Source: Adhaeribacter swui
Lineage (GTDB): Bacteria; Bacteroidota; Bacteroidia; Cytophagales; Hymenobacteraceae
Assembly: GCF_014217805.1 (NCBI RefSeq)
Contig: NZ_CP055156.1
Location: forward strand, 3,664,585 to 3,728,584
Reading direction: 5' to 3'
Length of the DNA stretch: 64,000 nt
The notes below the pieces were generated by a model. It saw only the letters and a program-made list of their open reading frames with translations. It did not search any database and had not been told where the DNA came from. Both the position numbers and the translations under genes were made by a program. Shown in pieces: positions 39,201-46,812 of the stretch. Within the stretch, counting starts at the first letter, position 1. Every line of letters starts with the position of its first letter.

Positions 39201-42200
39201 ACGATAACAAGTCTACCAATATCATCCATAGTACTAATTTCAAAGCACCATTACTGGGTGAAGAAGTGTCAATTCAAGCTTTCCAACGGGCAGTAGATGG
39301 TCCGGTAACTATTGAGCCTTTGTCCGTGTTTGGTCCGCAGGATGCTGGCGGTATTGTGACCGCTTTGGGCTGGTACACTTCAGGTAACGCCAACGATAAG
39401 AATGAATTGTTTACGGTTGCTAACGACAACTACCAAACTGTAGATGTGAAAACAACCGGCTCGCTTTCTTTTGATCCAGGAATTGCTTCTTTTGGCTTCT
39501 ATTCCCGTTGGCCATATTTTACTAATCGTCACTTATACAGCGAAGATGCTTTGAACACCTTTACCGGTGCTGTACCGCATCATGTTCGGGTGTATCCTTT
39601 GAAAGATTCTGATGGAAGCGTTATTGAGAATGCTTACATTGTAGCTACCGAAGAACATACCAGTGGTTACGATTATCAGGATATAGTGGTAATTGTGCGT
39701 AATGTGAAACCTTTTGGACAAGCTGTGGCCAAGGAACTTTCCTTCTCTAGCCAGTCATTGGCTTTCACCACTACGTCTGGTTCTACTACTACTCCGCAGA
39801 CAGTTACCCTTTCTGCTAACACGGGTAATCCGGTATTAACAATAACTAAATCGGCAAACAGCAACTGGCTTACTTTACCTACTGCTGCATTAGGTTCCTT
39901 AACTTTCGGTATTAACGAAGCTGGCTTAAACCCTGGCACGTACAATGCCACTGTTACGGTATCTGCAGATGGTTATACCAGTGCTATACTGCCGGTAACA
40001 TTAACGGTAAATAGCTCTGTAGCAGGAGCCATGATTGTTGTGAGCAACGAAGAATTAGTATTCGATGCGCTTAAAAATACTACAGTAACCAAACGTTTAA
40101 CTGTTACTAACACTGGTACCAGCACCCTGAACTTAGGATCTGTAGCTGTTGGCGGTACGAACGCAGATAAATTTAGTGTGCAGGCTATTACCTTAGAAGG
40201 GGAGCCGACCGGCACTACTTTGGCGCCGGAAGAAACCAAAACTTATCAGATAGCCTTCACGCCAGGCAACTTAAGCGTTGTAAGTACTTTTGAAGCTGCT
40301 TTAACCATTAATAGTAATGCCGTTAACTCACCAGCATTAAAAGTTGGCTTATACGCCATGTCGTTGAACGGGTACGAAGGTAACAACGAACCGCCTTTGC
40401 AAACTGTAGTAAATACTTTAGGGTATAACATTAATGTAGGCTGGACAAATTTGGCCGGAGGTATTCAAACCACTATGAAAGGGGAAGAAGTACCGGTTCA
40501 ATTATTTGAAAAATCGGGTAATGGCCCCGTAACGATTACACCAGTAGCGCGTTATTCGCCTAATCAGGAGTTGCCGTTCGGATATTATACCAAAAACAAC
40601 AATGCCCCAGTACGTTCTACTGTAGGAACTTTGTCCGGAGTATTTGGTCAGCATAACGCTTTATTCCCGCAAATTGTAGCTGGTTCCGATCAGTTCAATC
40701 CAGAATCAGCAGCTTTCGGTATCTACGTAGTAGGTTTAGAAAACCGTATATCTTACACCGAAGATCAACTGAATGCAGGCGGTCCTGCTTTACATGCAGT
40801 ACGTGCTTACCCGCTGAAGAATCGTGCAGGGGAAATGGTGCCTAACAGCTACTTAATTTGCTTCGAAGATGCATCTAATGGCGACTACCAGGACTACATG
40901 TTCGTATTGAAAAATGTAGTAGCAGCAGGAACACGCAAATCTTTAGCTTTCGATGTAGCTACCCTGAACTTTAATGCTCCAGTAAACGGATCCGTTGCTG
41001 CCAAAACCGTAACCTTAACTGCTAAGAATGGTACTCCAAGCGGAGTGTCTTTAAGCAAGTCGGCTAACAGCAACTGGTTAGTGTTACCAACAGCAGCTAC
41101 CGGAAACTTAGCCTTTGGTATTAATACAACCGGCTTAACTGCCGGGGTATATACCTCTACCGTAACGGCTACAGCTACCGGCTTTGATAATGCTGTAATT
41201 TCGGTTAATCTGCGCATAGGCGATGTAAGTGCCAATGCAATTAAAGTAAACTTCCAGTTAGCTACTTCCGCTACTCCGGCTGGGTACCTGGCTGATGCTG
41301 GTTTGCCATACAATGATACCCGGGGTTATGGCTGGATAAATCCGACTACTAAAGAGCCTAAGGATCATACGGCCAGCATGCGCGAACGGACTTCTGCCAA
41401 TGCTGATACTCGTTTGAAAACCTTAGCCTTAATGCAGGGAACGGCTAGTGGTCAAACTCCAGGTACCTGGGAAGTAAAGGTTGCTAATGGTCAGTACAAT
41501 GTAACAGTTGGTGCCGGTGATAACGATTTCTATGACAGTAACCACCGGATTAACGTAGAAGGAGTAACCGCTATCAGTAATTTTGTGCCAACCGCTCAGG
41601 TTCCGCATCAGATAGCCACTACTACGGTTAATGTAACCGATGGTAAATTGACGATTGACGCCACAGGTGGTACGAACACCAAAATTACATTTGTGATTGT
41701 GGACCCAGCTACTGCTGATGGTGACTTCTTGCCACCAGTTGCTTCGGTGCAGTTAAAAGGTACTTTACAATCAACAGGTGTTTACCGCAACCAGGTGATT
41801 GCTACTATTAATGCTTCGGATGCCGGAGGTTCTAATCTAGCGCAAGTACTGTATAGTTTAAATAACCAACCGTATACCGAATACTACGCTCCGATCTTAG
41901 TAAATACTGCCGGAACGTACACCTTGCGGGCTAAAGCAATTGATGGTAACAAAAATGAGACGATCACCAATCTCGTTTCCTTTACCATAGTGCAGCCAGA
42001 ATTGAGTAATACCAATATGGTAGTGGAAAACCTGGACAAATTCCCAGCTAACGACCGCTTGGTAGCCTCTCTGATTCAAACGCCTTGGCGGAGAGCTAAC
42101 GATGATGGTACGTTCACGCCGTACAACCGGAACCACGATGTGGTAAGAATGCGCATCAGTAATAAAGGTACAGGTGCTCTTACAATCAATGGTTTAACTT

Positions 42201-45200
42201 TGTCTAACCCAACTGGCTGGAAAGTAACCAAAGTAAATAACGTGGACTATGATGCTACTGCAACTGCTCCTATTACGGTAAATGCCGGCAGCTCTGTAGA
42301 AGTTAGCGTTCAGTTTATTGCTCAGTTTACATCCGGTCGCATTCGGATTCTGAATGATACCTTGCAAATTGCTTCTAACGACGACTTAACTCCGAAGAAG
42401 AAAGTAGTATTACATGGTATGTGGCAGGCTCGCGGAGAAGGTGGTAATGAACCTCATGCACAAGAAATTATTCAGGCTTTTGGTTTTAAATCTAAAGTTG
42501 GCTTTAATACCAACGATGGTACCAACACCGGTAACAGTCTGGTATTAAATTCTGATGAGATTCTTTCTTCTTTCTTTACCAGAGCGGATGCTAGTAAACC
42601 AGTGTATGTGGTGCAAATGGGAGCTTACCATGGCTGCTGTGCCGCTACTGAAACCTTCCAGTATTACGTAAAAGGTTCAACCAGCAATGCTACTGTGTTC
42701 ACGCATCATCCATTGGATGGACAATCTTTGCTTCCATTAAGAAATGGTACTGCCGGCACTTTAGCTGAAGGTACTTTTAACCCGACTGGTAGCTTTGGAT
42801 TTAAAATTAGTGGTTCTTACTCTGACCGCACCCGGAATTCCGAAGGAAAATTAGGTATGCGGGTATGGAAAGCGGTAGATGCTAATGGCAACGTTATTCC
42901 AAATGCTTATATCATTGGGCATGATTACATTGGAAATCCGGATGTGACAAATTATGACTATCAGGACAATGTATACTATGTGAGTAACATTAAACCGGAA
43001 GCTGGTTCCTTGAATTATTCAGAGTTAGCTTCTACTCCTTCGGCAGTTGATTTTGGTTCCCGTCAGATTGGGGTGGCTGCAACCCGTACCATCGAACTGA
43101 AGAACCTGGGTCAGATTTATACCAATGGCACTACCGATCCGGCTATTACTATCAAGAGTCTGGAAATTGTGGGCGCTAACTTAAATGAGTTTACCGTAGC
43201 TACACCATCTGCTACTACCATTGCTCCGCAGGCAACTGCATCTGTAACAGTAGGCTTCCGGTCGAACAGCCAGGGAATTAAAAATGCTGCCTTACTGGTG
43301 CATTATAACAATGGCTTATCACCGCTTCGAGTGCCGCTTTACGGCATTGCCGATGATAACTGCAACGTGATAACTGCTGTTAAACGGATTAAAGGTGGAT
43401 CAGATGCGAATGTTACCATAAACGGTAAAGTTTGGGAAGCGGATCGGACTTATCGCCAAGGTTCCGTGCAACTAGACAGACCTGCGGTTACGCCGATTGC
43501 TGGTACTGATGAAGATGTACTGTATCAAACTTATTTGTCTGCCGCTGCTGATTTAGCCGAAACACGCTACTCAGTACCAGTTGCAAATGGTAATTATATG
43601 GTACGGATGCACTTTGTAGAAAACTTCTTTACTACCGAAGGTTCCCGGGTATTTAGCATTAACCTGGAAAACCAGAATCGTCAATCTAACTTTGATATCT
43701 TCCGGGAAGCAGGTTATAAAGCTGCCTTGGTAAAAGATTTCACAGTAAATGTTACCGACGGAAAACTGGATGTGAAGTTTAACCCAACTGTAAACCGCGT
43801 AGCGTTAGCAGGTATGGAAATCTTCGCGGCCTCTGCCAACCCGAACGCGGTTACACTTACCCAGCAAACAGTATTGGGTGCTGAATGCGGTTTGGCTAAC
43901 GGTTCTATTACCTTTGGCGTAACAAACTCTACCGCTGGTTCTTATTTATACAAAATGGGGCCAAATGGTACATACCAAACTTCGCCGGTATTTAATAACC
44001 TAACTGCAGGTTCATTTACTTTCTTTGTGAAAGAAAACGTAACTGGTGGTTGTGAAACTGCGAAAGTATTTACTATACCAGAGCGCAATACCTTGGCCTT
44101 TAATGTTACTGCGCCAGTAATGACGTGTGCAGCAACTTCCGGTACAGCTTCAGTAAGTAACGTTACCGGTGGAACAGGGAACTATACGATTACCTGGAAC
44201 ACCTCTCCGGTACAAACCGGAGCTACTGCTACCAACTTGCAGCCAGGTGTTTACACCGTAACTGTTTTAGATGCTTCAGGTTGCAGTAAAACGCAAGAGG
44301 TAACAGTTACTCGTGAGCAAAACTGTACTGTAGCCAACGGTATCCGGATTAATGCTGGTGGTGCAGCTTATGCCGCTTCTGGTAACCGGCAGTTTATTGC
44401 TGACCAGTACTTCGGTGGCACCGCAGGAACTTCCTCGTTGGCTAGTGGGGATATCTTGAACACCACGGATGATGAGATGTACCGCACAGAACGTTCTTCG
44501 GCTACTTTCAACTACAGCATCCCGGTTACTAATGGAACCTACAATGTGGTGTTGCACTTTGCTGAAATCTGGTTTACTGGTGCTACAGGCCGTGGCGCTG
44601 CCGGAACAGGCCGCCGGATGTTTAACGTGGACGTAGAAGGCAGCCGTAAGCTGACCAACTACGACATCACCGCCAAAGCGGGAGGAGCCATGCGGGCCAT
44701 TCAGGAAACCATCCCAGTAACTGTGACTGACGGAACCCTGAACATCAACTTCACCTCAGGTACGGCTAACTTACCGAAAGTATCTGCCATTGAAGTGTTG
44801 CCACAAACGCCAACCAACGTGGCGCCGGTACTGACTGCTATTGGCAACAAAACGGTGAACGTGAACCAAGCCTTGACTTTCACGGCTACTGCCACCGATG
44901 CCAATGCGAACCAAACCAAAGCGTTCTCTTTAATTGGTCAGCCAACGGGAGCCAGCATCAACGCTTCAACGGGAGTGTTCACCTGGACACCGACCACAGC
45001 AGGTACTTATACCTTCACGGTACGGGTAACCGACAATGGCTCGCCGGTGATGTTTGCTGAGGAGCGGATTACTGTAACGGTGAACAATGTGGTCGCCGCG
45101 AATGCCATCCGGATTAATGCTGGTGGTGCAGCTTATGCCGCTTCTGGTAACCGGCAGTTTATTGCTGATCAGTACTTCGGTGGCACCGCAGGAACTTCCT

Positions 45201-46636
45201 CGTTGGCTAGTGGGGATATCTTGAACACCACGGATGATGAGATGTACCGCACAGAACGTTCTTCGGCTACTTTCAACTACAGCATCCCGGTTACTAATGG
45301 AACCTACAATGTGGTGTTGCACTTTGCTGAAATCTGGTTTACTGGTGCTACAGGCCGTGGCGCTGCCGGAACAGGCCGCCGGATGTTTAACGTGGACGTA
45401 GAAGGCAGCCGTAAGCTGACCAACTACGACATCACCGCCAAAGCGGGAGGAGCCATGCGGGCCATTCAGGAAACCATCCCAGTAACTGTGACTGACGGAA
45501 CCCTGAACATCAACTTCACCTCAGGTACGGCTAACTTACCGAAAGTATCTGCCATTGAAGTGTTGCCACAAACGCCAACCAACGTGGCGCCGGTACTGAC
45601 TGCTATTGGCAACAAAACGGTGAACGTGAACCAAGCCTTGACTTTCACGGCTACTGCCACCGATGCCAATGCGAACCAAACCAAAGCGTTCTCTTTAATT
45701 GGTCAGCCAACGGGAGCCAGCATCAACGCTTCAACGGGAGTGTTCACCTGGACACCGACCACAGCAGGTACTTATACCTTCACGGTACGGGTAACCGACA
45801 ATGGCTCGCCGGTGATGTTTGCTGAGGAGCGGATTACTGTAACGGTGAACAATGTGGTCGCCGCGAATGCCATCCGGATTAATGCTGGTGGTGCAGCTTA
45901 TGCCGCCTCTGGTAACCGGCAGTTTATTGCTGATCAGTACTTTGGTGGCACGAACCGTACCTACTCCATTGCCAGCGGTGATGTTCTGAATACCACAGAT
46001 GATGAGATGTACCGTACAGAACGTTCTTCGGCTACTTTCAACTACAGCATCCCGGTTACTAATGGAACCTACAACGTAGTGTTGCACTTTGCTGAAGTTT
46101 ACCATACTGCTGCCGGCCGCCGGATGTTCAACGTGGACGTGGAAGGTGGTCGCAAGCTGACTAACTACGACATCTACGCCAAAGCCGGTGGTAATATGCG
46201 GGCCATTCAGGAAACCATTCCGGTTAGTGTAACCGACGGAATCCTGAACATCAACTTTACCAGCGGTACGGCGGATATGCCAAAAGTATCGGCTATTGAA
46301 GTACTGACGCAAACAGGAGCCCGGATTGGTTCTGCTGTTGCCGGATACATCGGGGAAAATGCTGAATTAACAACTTCTGTTCTTACAGCTTATCCAAATC
46401 CGAACCCAGGCGATGAGGTAACTATTACGGGCAATAATTTTATGGCTGATGAAAATGTAACTATCGTGCTGTACGATGCACAAGGAAGCGTTATTCAAAC
46501 AAAAGCAGCGGTGACTAATGCCCAAGGTAACCTAAGCACCAACCTGGTATTTACGAAGCGTTTAAGCTCAGGAGTTTACATGTTAATGGCAACTTCTAGA
46601 ACAAATAAAGTAAGTACCCGACTTGTTGTTCGGTAA
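30272..46636 (+). CDS. Giant multidomain T9SS surface protein (5,454 aa)
   Basis: Export signal-like helix about 18-36. Domains by approximate residue: jelly-roll modules starting LPFxLxFxGxEGGL (108-370, 1149-1388, 1608-1850); malectin (379-527); alternating cadherin-like and dystroglycan/Ig-like units (529-1134, 1394-1589); BACON-like (1857-1953, 2144-2250, 3154-3250, 3551-3650); beta-propeller related to sugar dehydrogenases (2380-2835); choice-of-anchor D type (2837-2950, 3252-3370, about 4260-4360). Three DUF4114-like modules follow (2956-3150, 3371-3550, 4058-4250), then malectin (4364-4515), two SprB-type repeats (4531-4690) and three malectin units (4691, 4946, 5201 onward). A T9SS sorting domain ends it (5373-5454). 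Probably a glycan-binding or adhesive cell-surface fibre. No sure catalytic site. Followed by a strong terminator. Confidence 0.88.
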   Translation: MEKKRTPFFGPPRVLARSWPLITILGLFLSWQVYALEYTRDISIFAWNVQQAFTKSNLWSFKTPLVEKLPENLKNAESNSKRQVKTTHRKRSSNLIPMYASEAIADEVALPFTLTFDGTEGGLTDKTGVAGTGFTMVDPYSGTRSTADGTPSDPNQPSYDPAKLTVVNGKLSIVSNKGIGFLTNNNQINALGTSVAGNGKIIVETTLINPLNGTQSEQAGLWFGLNDKTFIKLVATGNKVEMRKEVNDISSTVSNTTSNPTGELSNPDQRITGTISNLNTQTVRLRMIVDLISNRLEGFYSTDGITYLNVGSRYYTTYPNNPMAINIADMGLAGKTVYAGIYASYRNSNSALSTTYNGPTFTFDDFSIKRQEFPVVTAPYRINAGGVQRIVGGKVFNADNTYALTEGEASNVVNYTLTGVDVPEIYYERRFGTAVSYYMPIANGKYTVNLQMLENFHTAANSRLFDIALENKTVADDLDLFVAGGNKNKVVVTRSYEVEVKDQVLNLDFVASKDKAIVNAIEILPIAVNTPPAFASTSYSFNKDENASIGTEIGSVSATDAENNAITYSIIAGNEAGKFTINSGSGVITLAAALDYAVTPTYTLTVQATDNGSPVQSAITQVTISVNDVVPANNAPVVANAISSKTGTIGSAFVFEVPTNTFSDADNDALTLSATLADGSALPTWLSFNGNAFSGTPVSAADYAIKVTATDGKASVSTDFNLTVEAATPANQAPVFSSTNYSFSKERATPVNTVIGSVKATDAVDQTIAYSIIAGNEAAKFAIDAVSGELTLTASLLDVSTSSYTLTIQATDNGTPALSATTQVTITINGEVPANAAPVVANLIGNKTATVGSAFFLEVPANTFTDTDNDVLTLSATLADGSALPSWLNFNGSAFSGTPENAATYTVKVTANDGQATASTQFNIAVEVVTPVNQVPVFASSNYSFSKDENAIIGAVIGSVSATDTENHTITYSIIAGNEAGKFAINPASGVITLAATLDHALTPAYTLTVKATDNGNPVQSATALVNITVIDVVPANVAPVVANAISAKKATVGAGFNFAVPANTFSDADNDALTLSATLADGSALPTWLSFNGNAFSGTPVSAADYAIKVTANDGKASVSTEFNLTIEAAPAVGCPPNSTLPCNQVAVSLPFNITFNGTEGGLLDKDGKGTGFTIADAYTGTRVTTDGVASSDIRGYEPSKLTVSNGKLAIVSNRGISIVSNNNQINGLGVEFNASNGRFVIEATIVNPFRGSNDEQAGLWYGLNDKTFVRLAINNNRVVLRKELNDLSPIASDLTDPSRRNTSAISNLDKQTVRLRLVVDPTANTVEGYYSVNGTTYINVGEGYPVTSLSIEGMGLTGNKVYAGIFGTYRNGTTPVTYNFDSFSIAPQTTPTNQAPVVAAVIGNKTITTGTLFNFEVPANTFTDADNNPLTLSASLSNGSALPSWLTFNTATKIFSGTPTSAAIYPIKVTATDGQASVSTEFTLTVQAANLAPVVVSAPENQVLTAGQVFSFVTGSFSDPNAGDVLTYSAALANGNSLPSWLQFDANTQTFSGTAPTTATSVAVRLTATDKALAATSASFTITVEAAPIVVPCSPLSTLPCEQINVPLPFVLNFDGSEGGLTDKSGIQTGFTMVDAPSGTRLTVDGIASSAVTGYEPSRLTIANGKLTVATNKGIGFLTSNNQLNALGAGVLANGKLTLETTVINPYNGTLSEQAGLWFGLDDKTFVKLAVSGNKIEMRQELNDISSTDAANNGLNNPDQRILLNAITGLNTQTVRLRLVVDLVVNKLEGFYSTDGVTYLNVGARYATPALDITKLALASKMAYAGIYATHRNANASVNYTFENFSLTKDNTAGKVLAFTPNALDFTAIQGQSVASKMTVLAASEGAPAVTFSSTPASWLTLPTASLGNVAFGATNFSSTLAPGIYEATITASAEGYQSATLLINLTVNSPVVAQEIKVNFQDPATVTPTGWVKDYGQPFGLRTGANQGTNLEYGWRKRSDGTLLDLSVGGTTPGNGRKRTTPADILQATLMHMQADDITGTTFNGTPIEGYWEIKVPNGKYDVTVSAGDSDPGTVPESHTLNVEGVNAFSNFVPTGTAGTATRFKSAKVRVTVNDGFLTINADGGINTKINSALITPIDVAPYLIWSASDHSLVIERGTSETNKTFSLDLGNSADLDNLPISLTAAYGAGASNWLSFDATHNSSEPNVTFDYTAAKSLPVGTYTATITATTTGYTPASTLIQITVLTPGSNQPYVISSTPANGATNVSVNTSSIAANSLYVPEVSGFKGGVDNSTLTVNTVKLLKVSGTTTSEIQGVVQGTGGGDAISFSPAFALEPNTKYRFVITNQVKSHSGAAFLPYEANFTTGATTTGTPNPVAAEFAPKQVIPGTVGKKYTCLTFGPDGKFYALRLDGVIERFIVDRETGMLSGAVEIKTLTNKYGLRSSVGLTFAPNATATNLIAYVSHCSAGLTNAPEFDGNISRLSGADLGSEELILTKLPRSKADHLVNSITFGPDGALYFNQGSNSSMGSYDGTWQRDESLLSASVLRLDLNKLAGMTLPLDVRTTANQNLINNAPANNIRFSDGTYNPYATNSPLTIYASGIRNAVDMVWHTNGQLYVPANGSAAGGNSPASVPGTRRPDGTLYSGPVVPATTSIKVQNDWLFRINPLKPVGYFGHPNPLRGQYVANRGYLDNPKYAPTQGPDANYRGAAYNFELNKSPNGVIEYKSNAFGGALKGRILVCRFSGGSDIIVLEPGSMAKDPAVNSADSDDKIYDIIGAQTGSGTDGITGLSGFTNPLDIIEDVETGNLYVIEYNWNNISGKTAQIVLLKAKAPSAQVGIAAVSPSEIVDNDVVGGGAGKNHTITIANTGNSNLTVTGITLDGVDKGQFQLIGAPTPSVTSPITIARGSAITFNVAFNATSTGVKSASLLVNSTNNSVKEVKLSGLGTSGLSGTNEPSLQAVLDVHGINVNVGDDNKSTNIIHSTNFKAPLLGEEVSIQAFQRAVDGPVTIEPLSVFGPQDAGGIVTALGWYTSGNANDKNELFTVANDNYQTVDVKTTGSLSFDPGIASFGFYSRWPYFTNRHLYSEDALNTFTGAVPHHVRVYPLKDSDGSVIENAYIVATEEHTSGYDYQDIVVIVRNVKPFGQAVAKELSFSSQSLAFTTTSGSTTTPQTVTLSANTGNPVLTITKSANSNWLTLPTAALGSLTFGINEAGLNPGTYNATVTVSADGYTSAILPVTLTVNSSVAGAMIVVSNEELVFDALKNTTVTKRLTVTNTGTSTLNLGSVAVGGTNADKFSVQAITLEGEPTGTTLAPEETKTYQIAFTPGNLSVVSTFEAALTINSNAVNSPALKVGLYAMSLNGYEGNNEPPLQTVVNTLGYNINVGWTNLAGGIQTTMKGEEVPVQLFEKSGNGPVTITPVARYSPNQELPFGYYTKNNNAPVRSTVGTLSGVFGQHNALFPQIVAGSDQFNPESAAFGIYVVGLENRISYTEDQLNAGGPALHAVRAYPLKNRAGEMVPNSYLICFEDASNGDYQDYMFVLKNVVAAGTRKSLAFDVATLNFNAPVNGSVAAKTVTLTAKNGTPSGVSLSKSANSNWLVLPTAATGNLAFGINTTGLTAGVYTSTVTATATGFDNAVISVNLRIGDVSANAIKVNFQLATSATPAGYLADAGLPYNDTRGYGWINPTTKEPKDHTASMRERTSANADTRLKTLALMQGTASGQTPGTWEVKVANGQYNVTVGAGDNDFYDSNHRINVEGVTAISNFVPTAQVPHQIATTTVNVTDGKLTIDATGGTNTKITFVIVDPATADGDFLPPVASVQLKGTLQSTGVYRNQVIATINASDAGGSNLAQVLYSLNNQPYTEYYAPILVNTAGTYTLRAKAIDGNKNETITNLVSFTIVQPELSNTNMVVENLDKFPANDRLVASLIQTPWRRANDDGTFTPYNRNHDVVRMRISNKGTGALTINGLTLSNPTGWKVTKVNNVDYDATATAPITVNAGSSVEVSVQFIAQFTSGRIRILNDTLQIASNDDLTPKKKVVLHGMWQARGEGGNEPHAQEIIQAFGFKSKVGFNTNDGTNTGNSLVLNSDEILSSFFTRADASKPVYVVQMGAYHGCCAATETFQYYVKGSTSNATVFTHHPLDGQSLLPLRNGTAGTLAEGTFNPTGSFGFKISGSYSDRTRNSEGKLGMRVWKAVDANGNVIPNAYIIGHDYIGNPDVTNYDYQDNVYYVSNIKPEAGSLNYSELASTPSAVDFGSRQIGVAATRTIELKNLGQIYTNGTTDPAITIKSLEIVGANLNEFTVATPSATTIAPQATASVTVGFRSNSQGIKNAALLVHYNNGLSPLRVPLYGIADDNCNVITAVKRIKGGSDANVTINGKVWEADRTYRQGSVQLDRPAVTPIAGTDEDVLYQTYLSAAADLAETRYSVPVANGNYMVRMHFVENFFTTEGSRVFSINLENQNRQSNFDIFREAGYKAALVKDFTVNVTDGKLDVKFNPTVNRVALAGMEIFAASANPNAVTLTQQTVLGAECGLANGSITFGVTNSTAGSYLYKMGPNGTYQTSPVFNNLTAGSFTFFVKENVTGGCETAKVFTIPERNTLAFNVTAPVMTCAATSGTASVSNVTGGTGNYTITWNTSPVQTGATATNLQPGVYTVTVLDASGCSKTQEVTVTREQNCTVANGIRINAGGAAYAASGNRQFIADQYFGGTAGTSSLASGDILNTTDDEMYRTERSSATFNYSIPVTNGTYNVVLHFAEIWFTGATGRGAAGTGRRMFNVDVEGSRKLTNYDITAKAGGAMRAIQETIPVTVTDGTLNINFTSGTANLPKVSAIEVLPQTPTNVAPVLTAIGNKTVNVNQALTFTATATDANANQTKAFSLIGQPTGASINASTGVFTWTPTTAGTYTFTVRVTDNGSPVMFAEERITVTVNNVVAANAIRINAGGAAYAASGNRQFIADQYFGGTAGTSSLASGDILNTTDDEMYRTERSSATFNYSIPVTNGTYNVVLHFAEIWFTGATGRGAAGTGRRMFNVDVEGSRKLTNYDITAKAGGAMRAIQETIPVTVTDGTLNINFTSGTANLPKVSAIEVLPQTPTNVAPVLTAIGNKTVNVNQALTFTATATDANANQTKAFSLIGQPTGASINASTGVFTWTPTTAGTYTFTVRVTDNGSPVMFAEERITVTVNNVVAANAIRINAGGAAYAASGNRQFIADQYFGGTNRTYSIASGDVLNTTDDEMYRTERSSATFNYSIPVTNGTYNVVLHFAEVYHTAAGRRMFNVDVEGGRKLTNYDIYAKAGGNMRAIQETIPVSVTDGILNINFTSGTADMPKVSAIEVLTQTGARIGSAVAGYIGENAELTTSVLTAYPNPNPGDEVTITGNNFMADENVTIVLYDAQGSVIQTKAAVTNAQGNLSTNLVFTKRLSSGVYMLMATSRTNKVSTRLVVR
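44342..45871 (+). repeat. Near-perfect 765-bp tandem duplication inside the giant gene
   Basis: Unit 1 is 44342-45106 and unit 2 is 45107-45871. Reading them side by side I find one difference (C at 44404, T at 45169). Each unit encodes 255 residues: one malectin domain and one Ig/dystroglycan-like domain. A third, diverged malectin unit begins at 45872. Confidence 0.97.
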
Positions 46637-46651
46637 AATGAAGTGAAATTT

Positions 46652-46681
46652 AAAAAGAGCTACCAATTGGTAGCTCTTTTT
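46652..46681 (+). terminator. Terminator of the giant gene
   Basis: A perfect 30-bp palindrome centred between 46666 and 46667 (AAAAAGAGCTACCAA and its complement), followed by more T. Confidence 0.88.
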
Positions 46682-46812
46682 TATTAATTTTTAAAAAATC
46701 TTCCTTAACCTCTCTTCCATTTTCTTATAGAAGCAGTTTTTCAATATCCTATATCTAAGCCCTTTAGATAACCACCACCTACTAAATCTTTACCTCCACT
46801 TTTCAGGTTATT

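Noticed and set aside
32737-46312. Many minus-strand open frames of 60-190 codons within the giant gene
   Set aside because: They mirror the repeated plus-strand codons, lack recognisable domains and appear at the same offset in each repeat unit.
44342-46320. Possible CRISPR or satellite array because of strong tandem repeats
   Set aside because: Units are 765 bp, in frame, and encode malectin and Ig-like domains; there are no short repeats with unique spacers.
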